Source of the DNA: RGIG5050 sp045636065 | Lineage (GTDB): Bacteria > Verrucomicrobiota > Kiritimatiellia > RFP12 > UBA1067 | Length of the DNA: 53,033 nt | Assembly: GCA_045636065.1 (NCBI GenBank) | Contig: JAZTWW010000022.1 | Span: 1-53,033 of the forward strand | Direction: 5' to 3' | In this document: positions 33,502-42,001 of the stretch, in pieces | Layout of the letters: each line of letters starts with the position of its first letter | Numbering within the stretch: position 1 is the stretch's first letter | Position numbers and translations under genes: made by a program | Notes under the pieces: generated by a model | Told to the model about the DNA's origin: nothing | Database searches by the model: none | The model's input: the letters and a program-made list of their open reading frames with translations, nothing else

Positions 33502-34451
33502 TGGGCCGCTACGCATGGGGAGACGTGCCCGCCGCCGACGCGATCGTCGAGAGGGTGGTGGCCGAAGCCGGAAAGGAGATTTCCGCGCTTGGGATACCCC
33601 GTCTTGCAGGTGTCGTCCTCGGTGGAGGATACGGCCGCGGCGAGGGTGGCGTCTTCCTTGGCGACGGCGATATCCGCCTCGCGAACGACCTTGATTTCTA
33701 CGTTGTCACGGAGGAGGGCGCGACGCCTCGCGACATCGAGGCGATAGGCAGGGCGCTTGAACCTATATCGCGCCGCTGGACGGAGACGCTCGGGATAGAC
33801 GTCGACTTCTGCACTGCGAAGACTCCCGCCCGCCTCAGGCGCGACGAGAGGCGGCTTATGGTCCAGGAGCTTCTCAACGGATACTTCGACGTCGCCGGGA
33901 AGAAGGGCGAGGAGCTTTTCGCACACGTAAGGCGCTTGAGTCCCGGGGATCTTCCGTGGACGGAGGCCGTCAGGCTTCTCGTCAACAGGGGAGCGGGTCT
34001 TCTTCTCGCGAAGGAGAGGGGCGAGGGGCTTTTCTCCGTCAGGAACATCAACAAGTGCGTCCTCGGCGCGTTTGACGCGAAGCTCATCTCCGATGGGAGG
34101 TACGCCTGGAAGGCCGTTGACAGGGAGAAGGCCGCGAACTCGGAGCTGTACTCGAAGGCTCTCATGTGGAAGTTCCGCCCGTCGGACGAGGGCGTGTGCT
34201 CCTGGGAGGAGGCGCGTGAGGTGTGGCTCGACGCGGCCGATGCGGTCGTCGAGGCCGGGCGCGACGGCGGCCTTGGCGGGCGCACGGTGAGAAACGCCGT
34301 GAGGTGGCTGAGGCGGCGCGGCACGGTGGGGAGGCTGTCGACTCTCGGGTTCAATCCAGTCGTCAGGATGCTTGACGGTTTTTCGTGCGCCATACGCTCG
34401 CGCGGGCCATTCCCGCCCGGGCTCAGGCGCGACTGGGAGGTTTTCGGGTGA
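33501..34451 (+). CDS. Nucleotidyltransferase-fold protein in the polysaccharide cluster
   Basis: A 316-residue protein beginning at the ATG at 33501, preceded by GGGAGGAGG. Near residue 35 it shows GGGYGRGEGG and then NDLDFYVV. This is the G-G/S...D-x-D pattern of the pol-beta nucleotidyltransferase superfamily (compare GSxxRG...DxDL). The rest (about 110-316) is helical and arginine-rich without a recognised motif. The reaction is unknown; transfer of a nucleotide to a small molecule or protein is an inference from the fold. Its place between sugar-handling genes suggests a surface-polysaccharide role. Confidence 0.6.
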   Translation: MGRYAWGDVPAADAIVERVVAEAGKEISALGIPRLAGVVLGGGYGRGEGGVFLGDGDIRLANDLDFYVVTEEGATPRDIEAIGRALEPISRRWTETLGIDVDFCTAKTPARLRRDERRLMVQELLNGYFDVAGKKGEELFAHVRRLSPGDLPWTEAVRLLVNRGAGLLLAKERGEGLFSVRNINKCVLGAFDAKLISDGRYAWKAVDREKAANSELYSKALMWKFRPSDEGVCSWEEAREVWLDAADAVVEAGRDGGLGGRTVRNAVRWLRRRGTVGRLSTLGFNPVVRMLDGFSCAIRSRGPFPPGLRRDWEVFG

Positions 34452-34452
34452 A

Positions 34453-34471
34453 CGCGGCCGCGGTGGCCGCG
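34453..34471 (+). other. GC-rich perfect hairpin before the STAS gene
   Basis: CGCGGCC (34453-34459) and GGCCGCG (34465-34471) form a seven-base stem with a five-base loop directly after the preceding stop codon. No T-tract follows, so it is not a classical intrinsic terminator. It could protect the upstream mRNA end or reduce read-through into the STAS gene. Confidence 0.4.
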
Positions 34472-34516
34472 GGAGAATAGGGCAATTTAAGGAAAAAGAA
34501 AGAAGGAGCTGATTAC

Positions 34517-34840
34517 ATGACATGGGAGATCACTGCAAATGAAGGCGTCATGAAGGTTGCCATTGAAGGCCGCCTGGTGGCGGCCGTGGCGCCTCTCTTG
34601 AGGGAGGAGATACTCGGGAAGTACTCCGAAGGGATGAACATCCTCTTCGATCTCAGCAAGATGGTGCATATCGATTCAAGCGGACTCGGTGTCCTCGTGC
34701 AGGTCCTGCAGAAGGTCAAGGCGTCCGGCGGTAAGGTCATCCTTGCGGCGCTTCAGGCTGGGCCGAAGATCGTCTTCGACATCACGAAGGTGAGCCGCGT
34801 GTTCGAGATCGTCCCCACGGTGGAAGACGCGAAATTCTGA
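34517..34840 (+). CDS. STAS-domain anti-sigma factor antagonist
   Basis: A 107-residue single STAS domain of the SpoIIAA/RsbV/HsbA type. The signature HIDSSGLGVLVQVL contains the serine (Ser54 or Ser55) that is normally phosphorylated by an RsbW-type kinase and dephosphorylated by a PP2C phosphatase. Both activities are encoded in one protein at 29803-31488. AGAAGGAGCTG just upstream supports the ATG at 34517. It is transcribed directly before the hybrid kinase gene. Its downstream target, an anti-sigma factor or another protein, is not in the window. Confidence 0.92.
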   Translation: MTWEITANEGVMKVAIEGRLVAAVAPLLREEILGKYSEGMNILFDLSKMVHIDSSGLGVLVQVLQKVKASGGKVILAALQAGPKIVFDITKVSRVFEIVPTVEDAKF

Positions 34841-34847
34841 GGTTTGG

Positions 34848-37800
34848 ATGAAATCCCGTTTCATCATCGCGGCCATCGCGCTCGCGGCGGCGTTCCCGTC
34901 GCGGGCGCACGAGGCTGCGGCCGCGGAGCCTTCCGCGCCGGCCGGAAAGGTCGTCGTCTCCGACTCCGTGCGCGACTACAAGCTCGACTACTGGGCCTCG
35001 GCCGACACGATGTTCGCCCACAGCGTCCTCGGCGACGTGTTCAAATCGATAGACTACAGTGTGGAGCATGCGCCATACTGCGAGAACGGGCAGTTCGATT
35101 CCTCAAAGACCGAGGTCATCTGCAGCGCGTTCCGCACCCCGGCCATCCTTGAAGAGTACGATTTCCCCGTGCAGCCGCTCGGCACGATGCATTTCGCGCT
35201 CTATACCTCGCCCGAGCGGGCAAGCAAGATGCTTTCGGAGAAGATAACCGAATGGCCAAGACTGAAAGTCGCCTACTCGCCCGTCGCGCAGGGCAGGACG
35301 ACCGACCGCGAAGATTTCTTCATACACGCAAGTCTGACACCCGAATATGTCGAATACCACACGAGCGAGGAGGCCGTCGATGCCCTCAAGAGAGGCGACG
35401 TCGATGCGCTCTTCCTCTACACGCCGCGCGGGAAGCGTCCCGGGGGGATAGTGGAGATAGTCCCGATCGGCGACCGCAACGTGTATTTCGCCGTCCGCAA
35501 GGACCACCCGGAGCTGTTGAAGAAGCTCTCTTCCGCTTTCAGGGACTACTACATCGACCATATAGACAGGATCGACAAGTTCAGGAGCGATCTTCTCGGG
35601 ATACCAACCCCGACTAACAGGGTCCGCATGGCGGCGTACCAGAGAGGCGATCTTTTCGAGGTTTCCCCCGACGGGGAAAGGTCGGGCGTGATCGCCGAAT
35701 GGATGAAGGCGCTTTCCGTGTACGGCAGGAAGGAGATAGACTACGTCTACGGCGAATACGACGAAAGCGTCGACGCCGTCAAGAGCGGGCGTCTTGATTG
35801 CATAGGCGGAATCGGGTTCGCCCCGATACACAGGGAAGGGCTCCTTTTTCCGCATACCCCGATAGGAATGCTGCGCGTCTACCTGTGGGCCCATCCGAAC
35901 GGAAAGTACAAGTCCGGCGATCCAATGAGCTGGCGCGGGATGAAAGTCGGCATACTCTCCGGCACCTATAGCGCCGCGCGCGTCAAGCAGCAGCTTGAAA
36001 GCCACGATGTCGATATCGTCTGCCGCGAATTCCACTCGGACAGGGAGATGACGGACGCGTATTTCGCCGGGGAGCTTGACGCGTGCGTAGACGTGGAGAA
36101 GCCGGAGCTAGCCAAAGAACTCGCCCTGCACGTGTATGCCTCCCACCCGATGTACATATGCGTCTCGCCCAAGAGGCCGGATCTCTTCGGCGAACTGGAG
36201 GACGCGCTCGACGACATATGCGACGATCTTCCGAGATACATGCGCATGATAAGCGACAGGCGCTACGGCGTCAAGACGGGCGCTGCCACATACTCGCTCA
36301 AGGAGTCGGACTGGCTCAAAAAGCGCATAATCTCGCGCGAACCGGTGGATATAGACCTTTCGCCGTGGCCGTTAGAGCTGAGGGACAGGAACGGCGCTCT
36401 CCAGGGCTTCCCGTTGAAGCTCCTGAGCGAGCTTACGAAGAGATCGGGGCTCATCTTCAACGTGCTGCCGCAATCCGACCTGCAGACGGCGGAGGCGAAG
36501 TTCCTGAGGGGCGAGTCGAACCTGTGGATACCGTACCCCGAGATGCCGAAGTACGCCGTGAGCGGAGCGATCTCGATATTCTCGCTGTCCGTGCCGGAAA
36601 ATTTCGCCGAGATGGTAGGGGCAAAGGAGCTGCATTCGGAATATACGCTCTACGCGGGCCCCAATGCACCGGAAGAGCTTCTAGGCGTCTTGAGGAAGAC
36701 GCTCGCCAGCATCGACGGCAACGAACTCCAGGAACTGTTCCTCGATGCGGTTGCCGAGAACAACACGGTGCACCGCGTCTTCGGGCTGACCGAGGAGGAG
36801 CTTGAGAGGATGCTCGCCGTCTCCGGCATAGCCCTTCTCTCGGTGATACTCGTGTACGGATTTGTGATGATAATTCTCCTGAAGCGCCATGCAAAAAGGG
36901 CCGAGATCTCGGCCCAGCTTGCGGAGGATCACGCCCAGGCGAAGACGCGCTTCCTCGCGATGATGTCGCACGAGCTCAGGACGCCGCTCAATGCGGTCAT
37001 AGGCTTTGCCGAGTTCCTGGGCAAGCCAGATGTGGCCGAAAGCGAGAGGAAGGGCTATGTCGACGGTATACTCCTCAGTTCCAACGCGCTTCTCGACCTC
37101 ATAAACGACATCCTCGACCTCTCCAAGCTTGAGGCCGGCGCCATGGACATGCGCCAGGGCTCGTGCGACATGAACCTGCTCCTTAAAGATCTTCCGACGA
37201 TCTTCGGCTACAACGCGAGGAAGCACGGAGTGGCGCTTAGGGTGGAGACGGCGGGAGGGAAGCCCCTTCCGGTGGTGGAGCTTTCCAGCCAGGGCATGAG
37301 GCAGATACTCATAAACCTCGTAGGCAACGCGGCAAAGTTCACCGACAAGGGCGAGATATCCGTCTTTGCGTCTTGGGCCGGCGATACGAACACCCTCCAC
37401 CTTGAGGTGAGCGACACCGGATGCGGCATATCAAGCGAGAGGCTCGAGCACATATTCAATCCATTCGTGCAGGACGTCCAGACAAGGATGAACAGCAGGG
37501 CCGGCATGGAAATGAAGGGCACGGGGCTCGGGCTTTCGATCGTCAAGCGCATGGTGGACAGCGCCAAGGGCGAGATCCAGATCGAAAGCGAGATCGGGAA
37601 GGGAACGAGGTTAGTCATCGACATCCCGGGCCTCAAGGTGCTGGAGGACCATGAAAACGGTTCGGCGGCCGCCGCGCGCGAAGTGCTCAAGCTCGCGATC
37701 CCGGAGCGCGTTCTCGTCGTGGACGACATGCCGATGAACAGGAAGATTCTCGGCATACACCTCTCGAACCTCGGCGTGAAAGACATCCGCCACGCCGAGA

Positions 37801-38045
37801 ACGGCAAGGCGGCGCTCGCCGTCATGGACGAGTGGATACCGGATCTCGTTTTGACGGACATGTGGATGCCCGAGATGGACGGAGCGAAGCTCGCCGAGGA
37901 GATGCACCGCGACAGGCGCCTTGCGAAGGTTCCGGTCGTCGCCGTCACGGCAGATGTGGACGCCGGCTCCACGTACGACATGAGTCTCTTTGCCAAGGTT
38001 CTCTCCAAACCGGTTACTAGCGACAAGCTCAAGACTCTCTTCTGA
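34848..38045 (+). CDS. Hybrid sensor histidine kinase with periplasmic solute-binding domains (BvgS-like)
   Basis: A 1065-residue hybrid kinase. A signal peptide (residues 1-20) precedes a long periplasmic part with two or three type-3 solute-binding-protein-like domains, at about 30-245, 255-475 and 480-645. A membrane segment follows at about 655-678. The HisKA domain has the phosphoacceptor His708 in MMSHELRTPLNAV. The HATPase shows NLVGNAAKFTDKG, DTGCGI and GTGLGLS. A C-terminal receiver carries Asp1004 in LTDMWMPEMDG. There is no HPt domain, so phosphate probably passes to the separate HPt protein at 31485-31793. The ligand is unknown. Confidence 0.9.
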   Translation: MKSRFIIAAIALAAAFPSRAHEAAAAEPSAPAGKVVVSDSVRDYKLDYWASADTMFAHSVLGDVFKSIDYSVEHAPYCENGQFDSSKTEVICSAFRTPAILEEYDFPVQPLGTMHFALYTSPERASKMLSEKITEWPRLKVAYSPVAQGRTTDREDFFIHASLTPEYVEYHTSEEAVDALKRGDVDALFLYTPRGKRPGGIVEIVPIGDRNVYFAVRKDHPELLKKLSSAFRDYYIDHIDRIDKFRSDLLGIPTPTNRVRMAAYQRGDLFEVSPDGERSGVIAEWMKALSVYGRKEIDYVYGEYDESVDAVKSGRLDCIGGIGFAPIHREGLLFPHTPIGMLRVYLWAHPNGKYKSGDPMSWRGMKVGILSGTYSAARVKQQLESHDVDIVCREFHSDREMTDAYFAGELDACVDVEKPELAKELALHVYASHPMYICVSPKRPDLFGELEDALDDICDDLPRYMRMISDRRYGVKTGAATYSLKESDWLKKRIISREPVDIDLSPWPLELRDRNGALQGFPLKLLSELTKRSGLIFNVLPQSDLQTAEAKFLRGESNLWIPYPEMPKYAVSGAISIFSLSVPENFAEMVGAKELHSEYTLYAGPNAPEELLGVLRKTLASIDGNELQELFLDAVAENNTVHRVFGLTEEELERMLAVSGIALLSVILVYGFVMIILLKRHAKRAEISAQLAEDHAQAKTRFLAMMSHELRTPLNAVIGFAEFLGKPDVAESERKGYVDGILLSSNALLDLINDILDLSKLEAGAMDMRQGSCDMNLLLKDLPTIFGYNARKHGVALRVETAGGKPLPVVELSSQGMRQILINLVGNAAKFTDKGEISVFASWAGDTNTLHLEVSDTGCGISSERLEHIFNPFVQDVQTRMNSRAGMEMKGTGLGLSIVKRMVDSAKGEIQIESEIGKGTRLVIDIPGLKVLEDHENGSAAAAREVLKLAIPERVLVVDDMPMNRKILGIHLSNLGVKDIRHAENGKAALAVMDEWIPDLVLTDMWMPEMDGAKLAEEMHRDRRLAKVPVVAVTADVDAGSTYDMSLFAKVLSKPVTSDKLKTLF

Positions 38046-38046
38046 C

Positions 38047-39939
38047 ATGAAACTTCTCGTATCGGCCATACCCTACGACTCCGGCAGAAGCGGCATCTCC
38101 GTATATGTGCGCGAGGTGCTGCGCGAACTCTGCGCTGCCGGTCATCAGATCACGCTTCTCTGCGAGCCGGGTACCGGGGGCGAAAGCTTCGGCCTTCCCG
38201 CGGACGCCAAGGTCGAGCGCATATACGCGCCCTCATGGACGAAAAGGCCGGCGCTTAGCATGGCGTGGCACCTTTTCATCCTCCCCTCGAAGCTCAAGCG
38301 CCTTCAGCCGCAGTTCGACGGCATGGTGATATGCGCCGCCAACAGGCGCGTCCTTTCGCGTTACCCCATCCCCACGGCGGCCACCATACACGATCTCGCG
38401 AACTTCCACATCAAGGGCAAGTATTCGCGCTTAAGGATGGTGTATCTCGCGAAGCTCCTGCCGCATTACGCGAAGAAGGCGCAGAGGCTCGTCGCCGTGA
38501 GCGAATCGACGAAGAGGGACATGGTAGATTTCTGGCGCTGCCGCGAGGAGGATGTAACCGTCCTCTACAACGGCCTTCCCGCAGGCATCGCAAGGCGCGA
38601 GACATCCGGCGGAAAGTCGATACTCTACATATCGAGGATCGAGCACCCGGGGAAGAACCACGTGCGGCTCATAGAGGCGTACGGCATGCTCGAAAGGAAA
38701 GTCGCCGAGGCGCATCCGCTCGTCATCGCCGGGGCCGACTGGAAGGACGCCGAAGCCGTACACGAGGCGGCAAAGAATAGTCCGCACGCGGATCTCATAA
38801 CGTTCACGGGCTTTGTGGACGATGCGACTCTTGAAAGGCTCTGGGGCGAGGCGGGGTATTACGTCTTTCCGAGCCTCTTCGAGGGCTTTGGGCTTTCGCT
38901 CGCCGAGGCAATGGCAAGGGGCATCCCGTCCGCAGCGTCGGAGAACGGCTCTCTCGGCGAAGTCGCGGCCGATGCGGCGATAAAGTTCGACCCTTGGAGC
39001 GTAGAGTCGATAAAAGGCGCGCTTGAGAGGCTTCTCACCGAGCCTGAGGCGGAGAGGGCGGCGAGGATCGAGCGGGGCCTTAAGCGCGTCAAGGCGTTTT
39101 CGTGGCGCGAGCACGCGAACGGCCTTGTGCGGCTTCTCGCCGATGCGAGGCGCGAAATGTCAGAAGGGACGGTGGATCTCTTCGGAATTCCGGTAGCCAA
39201 GGTGCGCGAGGACGAGGCCGTCGAGAGTGTCATATCGCTCGCCAAGGGCGGAAGGAAGGGCGGCAGGGCCGCTTTCGTCGCGACGCTCAACGTCGATTTC
39301 GTCTCGAACGCCGTCAAGTGCCGTCCGTTCGGCGGCAACGGCGAGCTTTGGGGATACTTGAAGGGGGCGGATTTCGTCACGGCCGACGGGATGCCGATAG
39401 TGCTTCTCTCGAAGATCATGGGCAATCCCCTCCCAAGCCGTGTGACTGGCGCCGACATGGTGCCGAAGCTCGCGAAAAGGTGCTCGGAGGAGGGGCTTTC
39501 GATATACGTCCTCGGCGGGACGGACGACTCGCTCAAGGAGGCGTTCGCGAAGCTTGCGCCCATGGCCCCGGATCTCAAGGTGGCTGGCACCGACTCCTCG
39601 TTCGTGAAGCTTGACGAGGACCAGACAGGGATAATCGAAAAGATAAACGCCGCGAAGCCGGATATCCTCTTCGTCGCGCTCGGGAACCCCAAGCAGGAGC
39701 TTTGGATGGGGCGCAACGCCTCCAAGCTCGACGTCCCCGTGATGATCGGCGTCGGGGGTACGTTCAACTTCATCGCGGGGCGCGTAAAGCGCGCGCCCGT
39801 ATGGATGCAGAGGTGCGGCCTTGAATGGATATACAGGGTTTCGCAGGAGCCGGGGCGGCTTTGGCGCAGATACGCGTATGGACTTGTGAAGTTCTCGTAC
39901 CTGGCGCTCGTTTTGAGGCTTGGAGGCTTCAGAAAATGA
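38047..39939 (+). CDS. Fusion glycosyltransferase: GT4 domain plus WecG/TagA/CpsF (GT26) domain
   Basis: A 630-residue cytoplasmic or membrane-associated protein. Residues 1-365 form a GT4 retaining glycosyltransferase of GT-B fold, with SGISVYVREVL near the start and the E-x7-E motif EGFGLSLAE at residues 279-287. From about residue 371 a complete WecG/TagA/CpsF transferase follows: VDLFGIPVAKV, ATLNVDFV, TADGMPIV, ALGNPKQELWM and GVGGTFNFIAG. Met371 is where a free-standing WecG would start. The fusion would perform two successive sugar additions to a lipid-linked intermediate. The ATG at 38047 follows the kinase stop by one base. Confidence 0.9.
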   Translation: MKLLVSAIPYDSGRSGISVYVREVLRELCAAGHQITLLCEPGTGGESFGLPADAKVERIYAPSWTKRPALSMAWHLFILPSKLKRLQPQFDGMVICAANRRVLSRYPIPTAATIHDLANFHIKGKYSRLRMVYLAKLLPHYAKKAQRLVAVSESTKRDMVDFWRCREEDVTVLYNGLPAGIARRETSGGKSILYISRIEHPGKNHVRLIEAYGMLERKVAEAHPLVIAGADWKDAEAVHEAAKNSPHADLITFTGFVDDATLERLWGEAGYYVFPSLFEGFGLSLAEAMARGIPSAASENGSLGEVAADAAIKFDPWSVESIKGALERLLTEPEAERAARIERGLKRVKAFSWREHANGLVRLLADARREMSEGTVDLFGIPVAKVREDEAVESVISLAKGGRKGGRAAFVATLNVDFVSNAVKCRPFGGNGELWGYLKGADFVTADGMPIVLLSKIMGNPLPSRVTGADMVPKLAKRCSEEGLSIYVLGGTDDSLKEAFAKLAPMAPDLKVAGTDSSFVKLDEDQTGIIEKINAAKPDILFVALGNPKQELWMGRNASKLDVPVMIGVGGTFNFIAGRVKRAPVWMQRCGLEWIYRVSQEPGRLWRRYAYGLVKFSYLALVLRLGGFRK

Positions 39940-40574
39940 GAATCGCCCATGTCCTTAGACGGCTTTCGTTCGACGACTGGGGCGGCACGGAGCAGGTCGT
40001 ATGGAATCTCGCGAAGGCGCAGCTCAAGGCCGGACACGAGGTGAGGCTCTTTGCGACGAGTGCGCTTTCAAGTCCTGGTATGGAGACGGTCGACGGGCTC
40101 GATATAGTGAGGTTCAAGCCCATATACCCGTGGTGGCCGATGACCAAGGCGCTAAAGTCCATGCTGGACAGGAAAGGCGGAAACCCGTTCGTCCCGGGGC
40201 TCGGCAGGGCTTTAAGGGAATGGCGGGCTGATGTGATCCACTGCCATGCGATGGCGCGGATCGCGGAGCTGTGCCTTAGGACGGCAGCTAAGACTGGCGC
40301 AAAAAGCGTCGTCTCGCTCCATGGAGGCGGATCGAACGTCCCCACGGAGGAGGCAAAGAGCCTAAAGGCCCCGACGCGCGGCCTTTTCCCCTGGGGGAAG
40401 CTTCTCGACTACGCGATGGGCTGGACGAGGCGCATCCCGGAGGATTTCGGCGGGATAGTCTGCGTAGGCGAAGACGAATACCAGCGCTACTCCAGAATCC
40501 ACCCACACGTCCTTTTCCTTCCCAACGGAGTCAATTTCGAAAGATTCGCAAGAGCGCCCGAGGAAACAGGTTGA
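39936..40574 (+). CDS. Half-length GT4 glycosyltransferase (N-terminal domain only)
   Basis: A 212-residue protein overlapping the preceding stop (ATGA). It is the N-terminal Rossmann half of a GT-B glycosyltransferase: RIAHVLRRLSFDDWGGTEQVVWNLAKA at the start (positions 39936-40016), then DVIHCHAMARIAE and SVVSLHGGG. It ends in LPNGVNFERF, the point where the donor-binding C-terminal half of about 180 residues normally begins. The stop codon is followed by the nusA promoter, so that half is missing. It is probably a truncated remnant and unlikely to bind a sugar nucleotide. It could be a pseudogene or an acceptor-binding subunit. Confidence 0.7.
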   Translation: MRIAHVLRRLSFDDWGGTEQVVWNLAKAQLKAGHEVRLFATSALSSPGMETVDGLDIVRFKPIYPWWPMTKALKSMLDRKGGNPFVPGLGRALREWRADVIHCHAMARIAELCLRTAAKTGAKSVVSLHGGGSNVPTEEAKSLKAPTRGLFPWGKLLDYAMGWTRRIPEDFGGIVCVGEDEYQRYSRIHPHVLFLPNGVNFERFARAPEETG

Positions 40575-40596
40575 TCCCGTTTCCGTTTGCGGCCTA

Positions 40597-40625
40597 TTGA
40601 CTTTCAGACGAAAAAATAGTATAAT
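40597..40625 (+). promoter_or_regulatory. Promoter of the nusA-infB operon
   Basis: A -35 TTGACT (40597-40602), a 17-base spacer, and a consensus -10 TATAAT (40620-40625). Transcription should start near 40632, leaving a leader of about 75 bases before nusA that contains an intrinsic terminator. Confidence 0.85.
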
Positions 40626-40644
40626 AAGTGCCGTTTTTCCGTTC

Positions 40645-40680
40645 TCGGTGGCTCGGTGAGCCTCCGATCGTTCTTTTTTT
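40645..40680 (+). terminator. Intrinsic terminator inside the nusA leader
   Basis: TCGG-T-GGCTC (40645-40654) pairs with GAGCC-T-CCGA (40658-40667), giving nine base pairs with one T-T mismatch and a three-base loop. TCGTTCTTTTTTT follows immediately. It lies about 13 bases after the predicted transcription start and before the nusA ribosome site (AAAGGAG, 40691-40697), so it should act as an attenuator. Confidence 0.8.
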
Positions 40681-40706
40681 GTTTATACGCAAAGGAGCTG
40701 AAAGCC

Positions 40707-41969
40707 ATGATGAACAACGAATTGTTGGCGATGGTAAACTACATCGAGCGCGAGCGCGGTGTCGACCGCGAACTTGTACTCACAGCCATCGAGCAGGCTC
40801 TTGAGCAGGCCGCCAAGCGCAATCCTGACGTGACAAGCGATCTCAGGGTTGTCATCGACAGGCGCACGCTCGCGCTCCATGTGTATGACACGCTCGTCGT
40901 CAGCGACGAGGATACAGGCGTCGGGTTCATATCGATAGCCCGCGCAAGACGCCTCAAGCCGGACGTTAAGGAGGGCGACACCCTTGAGGTCGAGATGGCC
41001 GCCTCCCGCCTCGGTCGCATCGCCGCGCAGACGAGCCGCAACATGATAATGCAGAAGATCCGCGATGCCGAAAGGTCGAACACGTTCAGCGAGTTCAAGG
41101 GCCGCATCGGCGAGATCGTAAGCGGCACCGTCATCGGGCTTTCGCACCGCGACGTATACATCCAGGTCGGGAAGACGGAAATGGTCCTTCCTGGGCGCGA
41201 GCGCATCCCGAGCGAGGACTACCAGGTCGGCGACTCCATCAACGCCGTCGTCCACAACGTCCGCGACAGGCCCGATTCGAGCGGCCCGTCCGTGACGGTG
41301 AGCCGCGCGTCGAACGAGTTCCTCCGCGCGCTTCTGAGGCGCGACGTGAGTGAGATCGCCGAGGGTGTCGTCGAGATAATGGGCATAAGCCGCGATCCCG
41401 GCTTCAGGGCGAAGATCTCCGTGAGGAGCCACGACCCGAACGTCGATCCCGTCGGCACGTGCGTCGGCATGCGCGGAATGCGCGTGAAGAACATCGTCCG
41501 CGAGCTTAGCGGCGAGAAGATCGACGTCGTAAAGTGGGACGAGGACATCCGCAAGTACGTGACGGCCGCGCTCTCGCCGGCCAGGCTTGAGACTATCGAT
41601 GTCGATCCCGAGGGCAGCAACACGGTGCGCGTCACAGTTGCCCCCGACCAATACTCCCTCGCCATCGGCCGCAGGGGGCAGAACGTCCGCCTTACATCGA
41701 AGCTCACGGGCTGGCATGTCGAGGTCACGAAGGCGATGCAGCTGGCGAGCTTCGAGGACCAGAAGGCCGAGGCCATCAAGAACCTCGCAGACCTCTTCAG
41801 CGTATCCACGGCTGTCGCCACGCAGATGGCGAACGCGGGCTTCCTCAGCGTCGAGGGCATACTCGCCGTCGACGTCGCCGATTTCGCCGCCTCCTCGGGT
41901 CTCGACGACGTTACCGCAAGGGGCCTTTATGCGGCGGCCCAGGCGGTCGAGGAGCTTACGAAGGGTTGA
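40707..41969 (+). CDS. nusA: Transcription termination/antitermination factor NusA
   Basis: A 420-residue RNA polymerase-associated factor. It has the NusA N-terminal domain (about 1-130, with AIEQALEQAAKRN), an S1 domain (about 135-200, GEIVSGTVIGLSHRDVYIQVG) and two KH domains (about 200-345, with DPVGTCVGMRGMRVKNIVREL and LAIGRRGQNVRL). A helix-hairpin-helix-like acidic end follows. I use the first of two adjacent ATGs, nine bases after AAAGGAG. The usual first gene of this cluster, rimP, is not present upstream. A terminator in its own leader suggests that NusA adjusts its own expression. Confidence 0.95.
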   Translation: MMNNELLAMVNYIERERGVDRELVLTAIEQALEQAAKRNPDVTSDLRVVIDRRTLALHVYDTLVVSDEDTGVGFISIARARRLKPDVKEGDTLEVEMAASRLGRIAAQTSRNMIMQKIRDAERSNTFSEFKGRIGEIVSGTVIGLSHRDVYIQVGKTEMVLPGRERIPSEDYQVGDSINAVVHNVRDRPDSSGPSVTVSRASNEFLRALLRRDVSEIAEGVVEIMGISRDPGFRAKISVRSHDPNVDPVGTCVGMRGMRVKNIVRELSGEKIDVVKWDEDIRKYVTAALSPARLETIDVDPEGSNTVRVTVAPDQYSLAIGRRGQNVRLTSKLTGWHVEVTKAMQLASFEDQKAEAIKNLADLFSVSTAVATQMANAGFLSVEGILAVDVADFAASSGLDDVTARGLYAAAQAVEELTKG

Positions 41970-42001
41970 TGCAAAGCGGCATCTTATTGGAGGGCTGGAA
42001 T

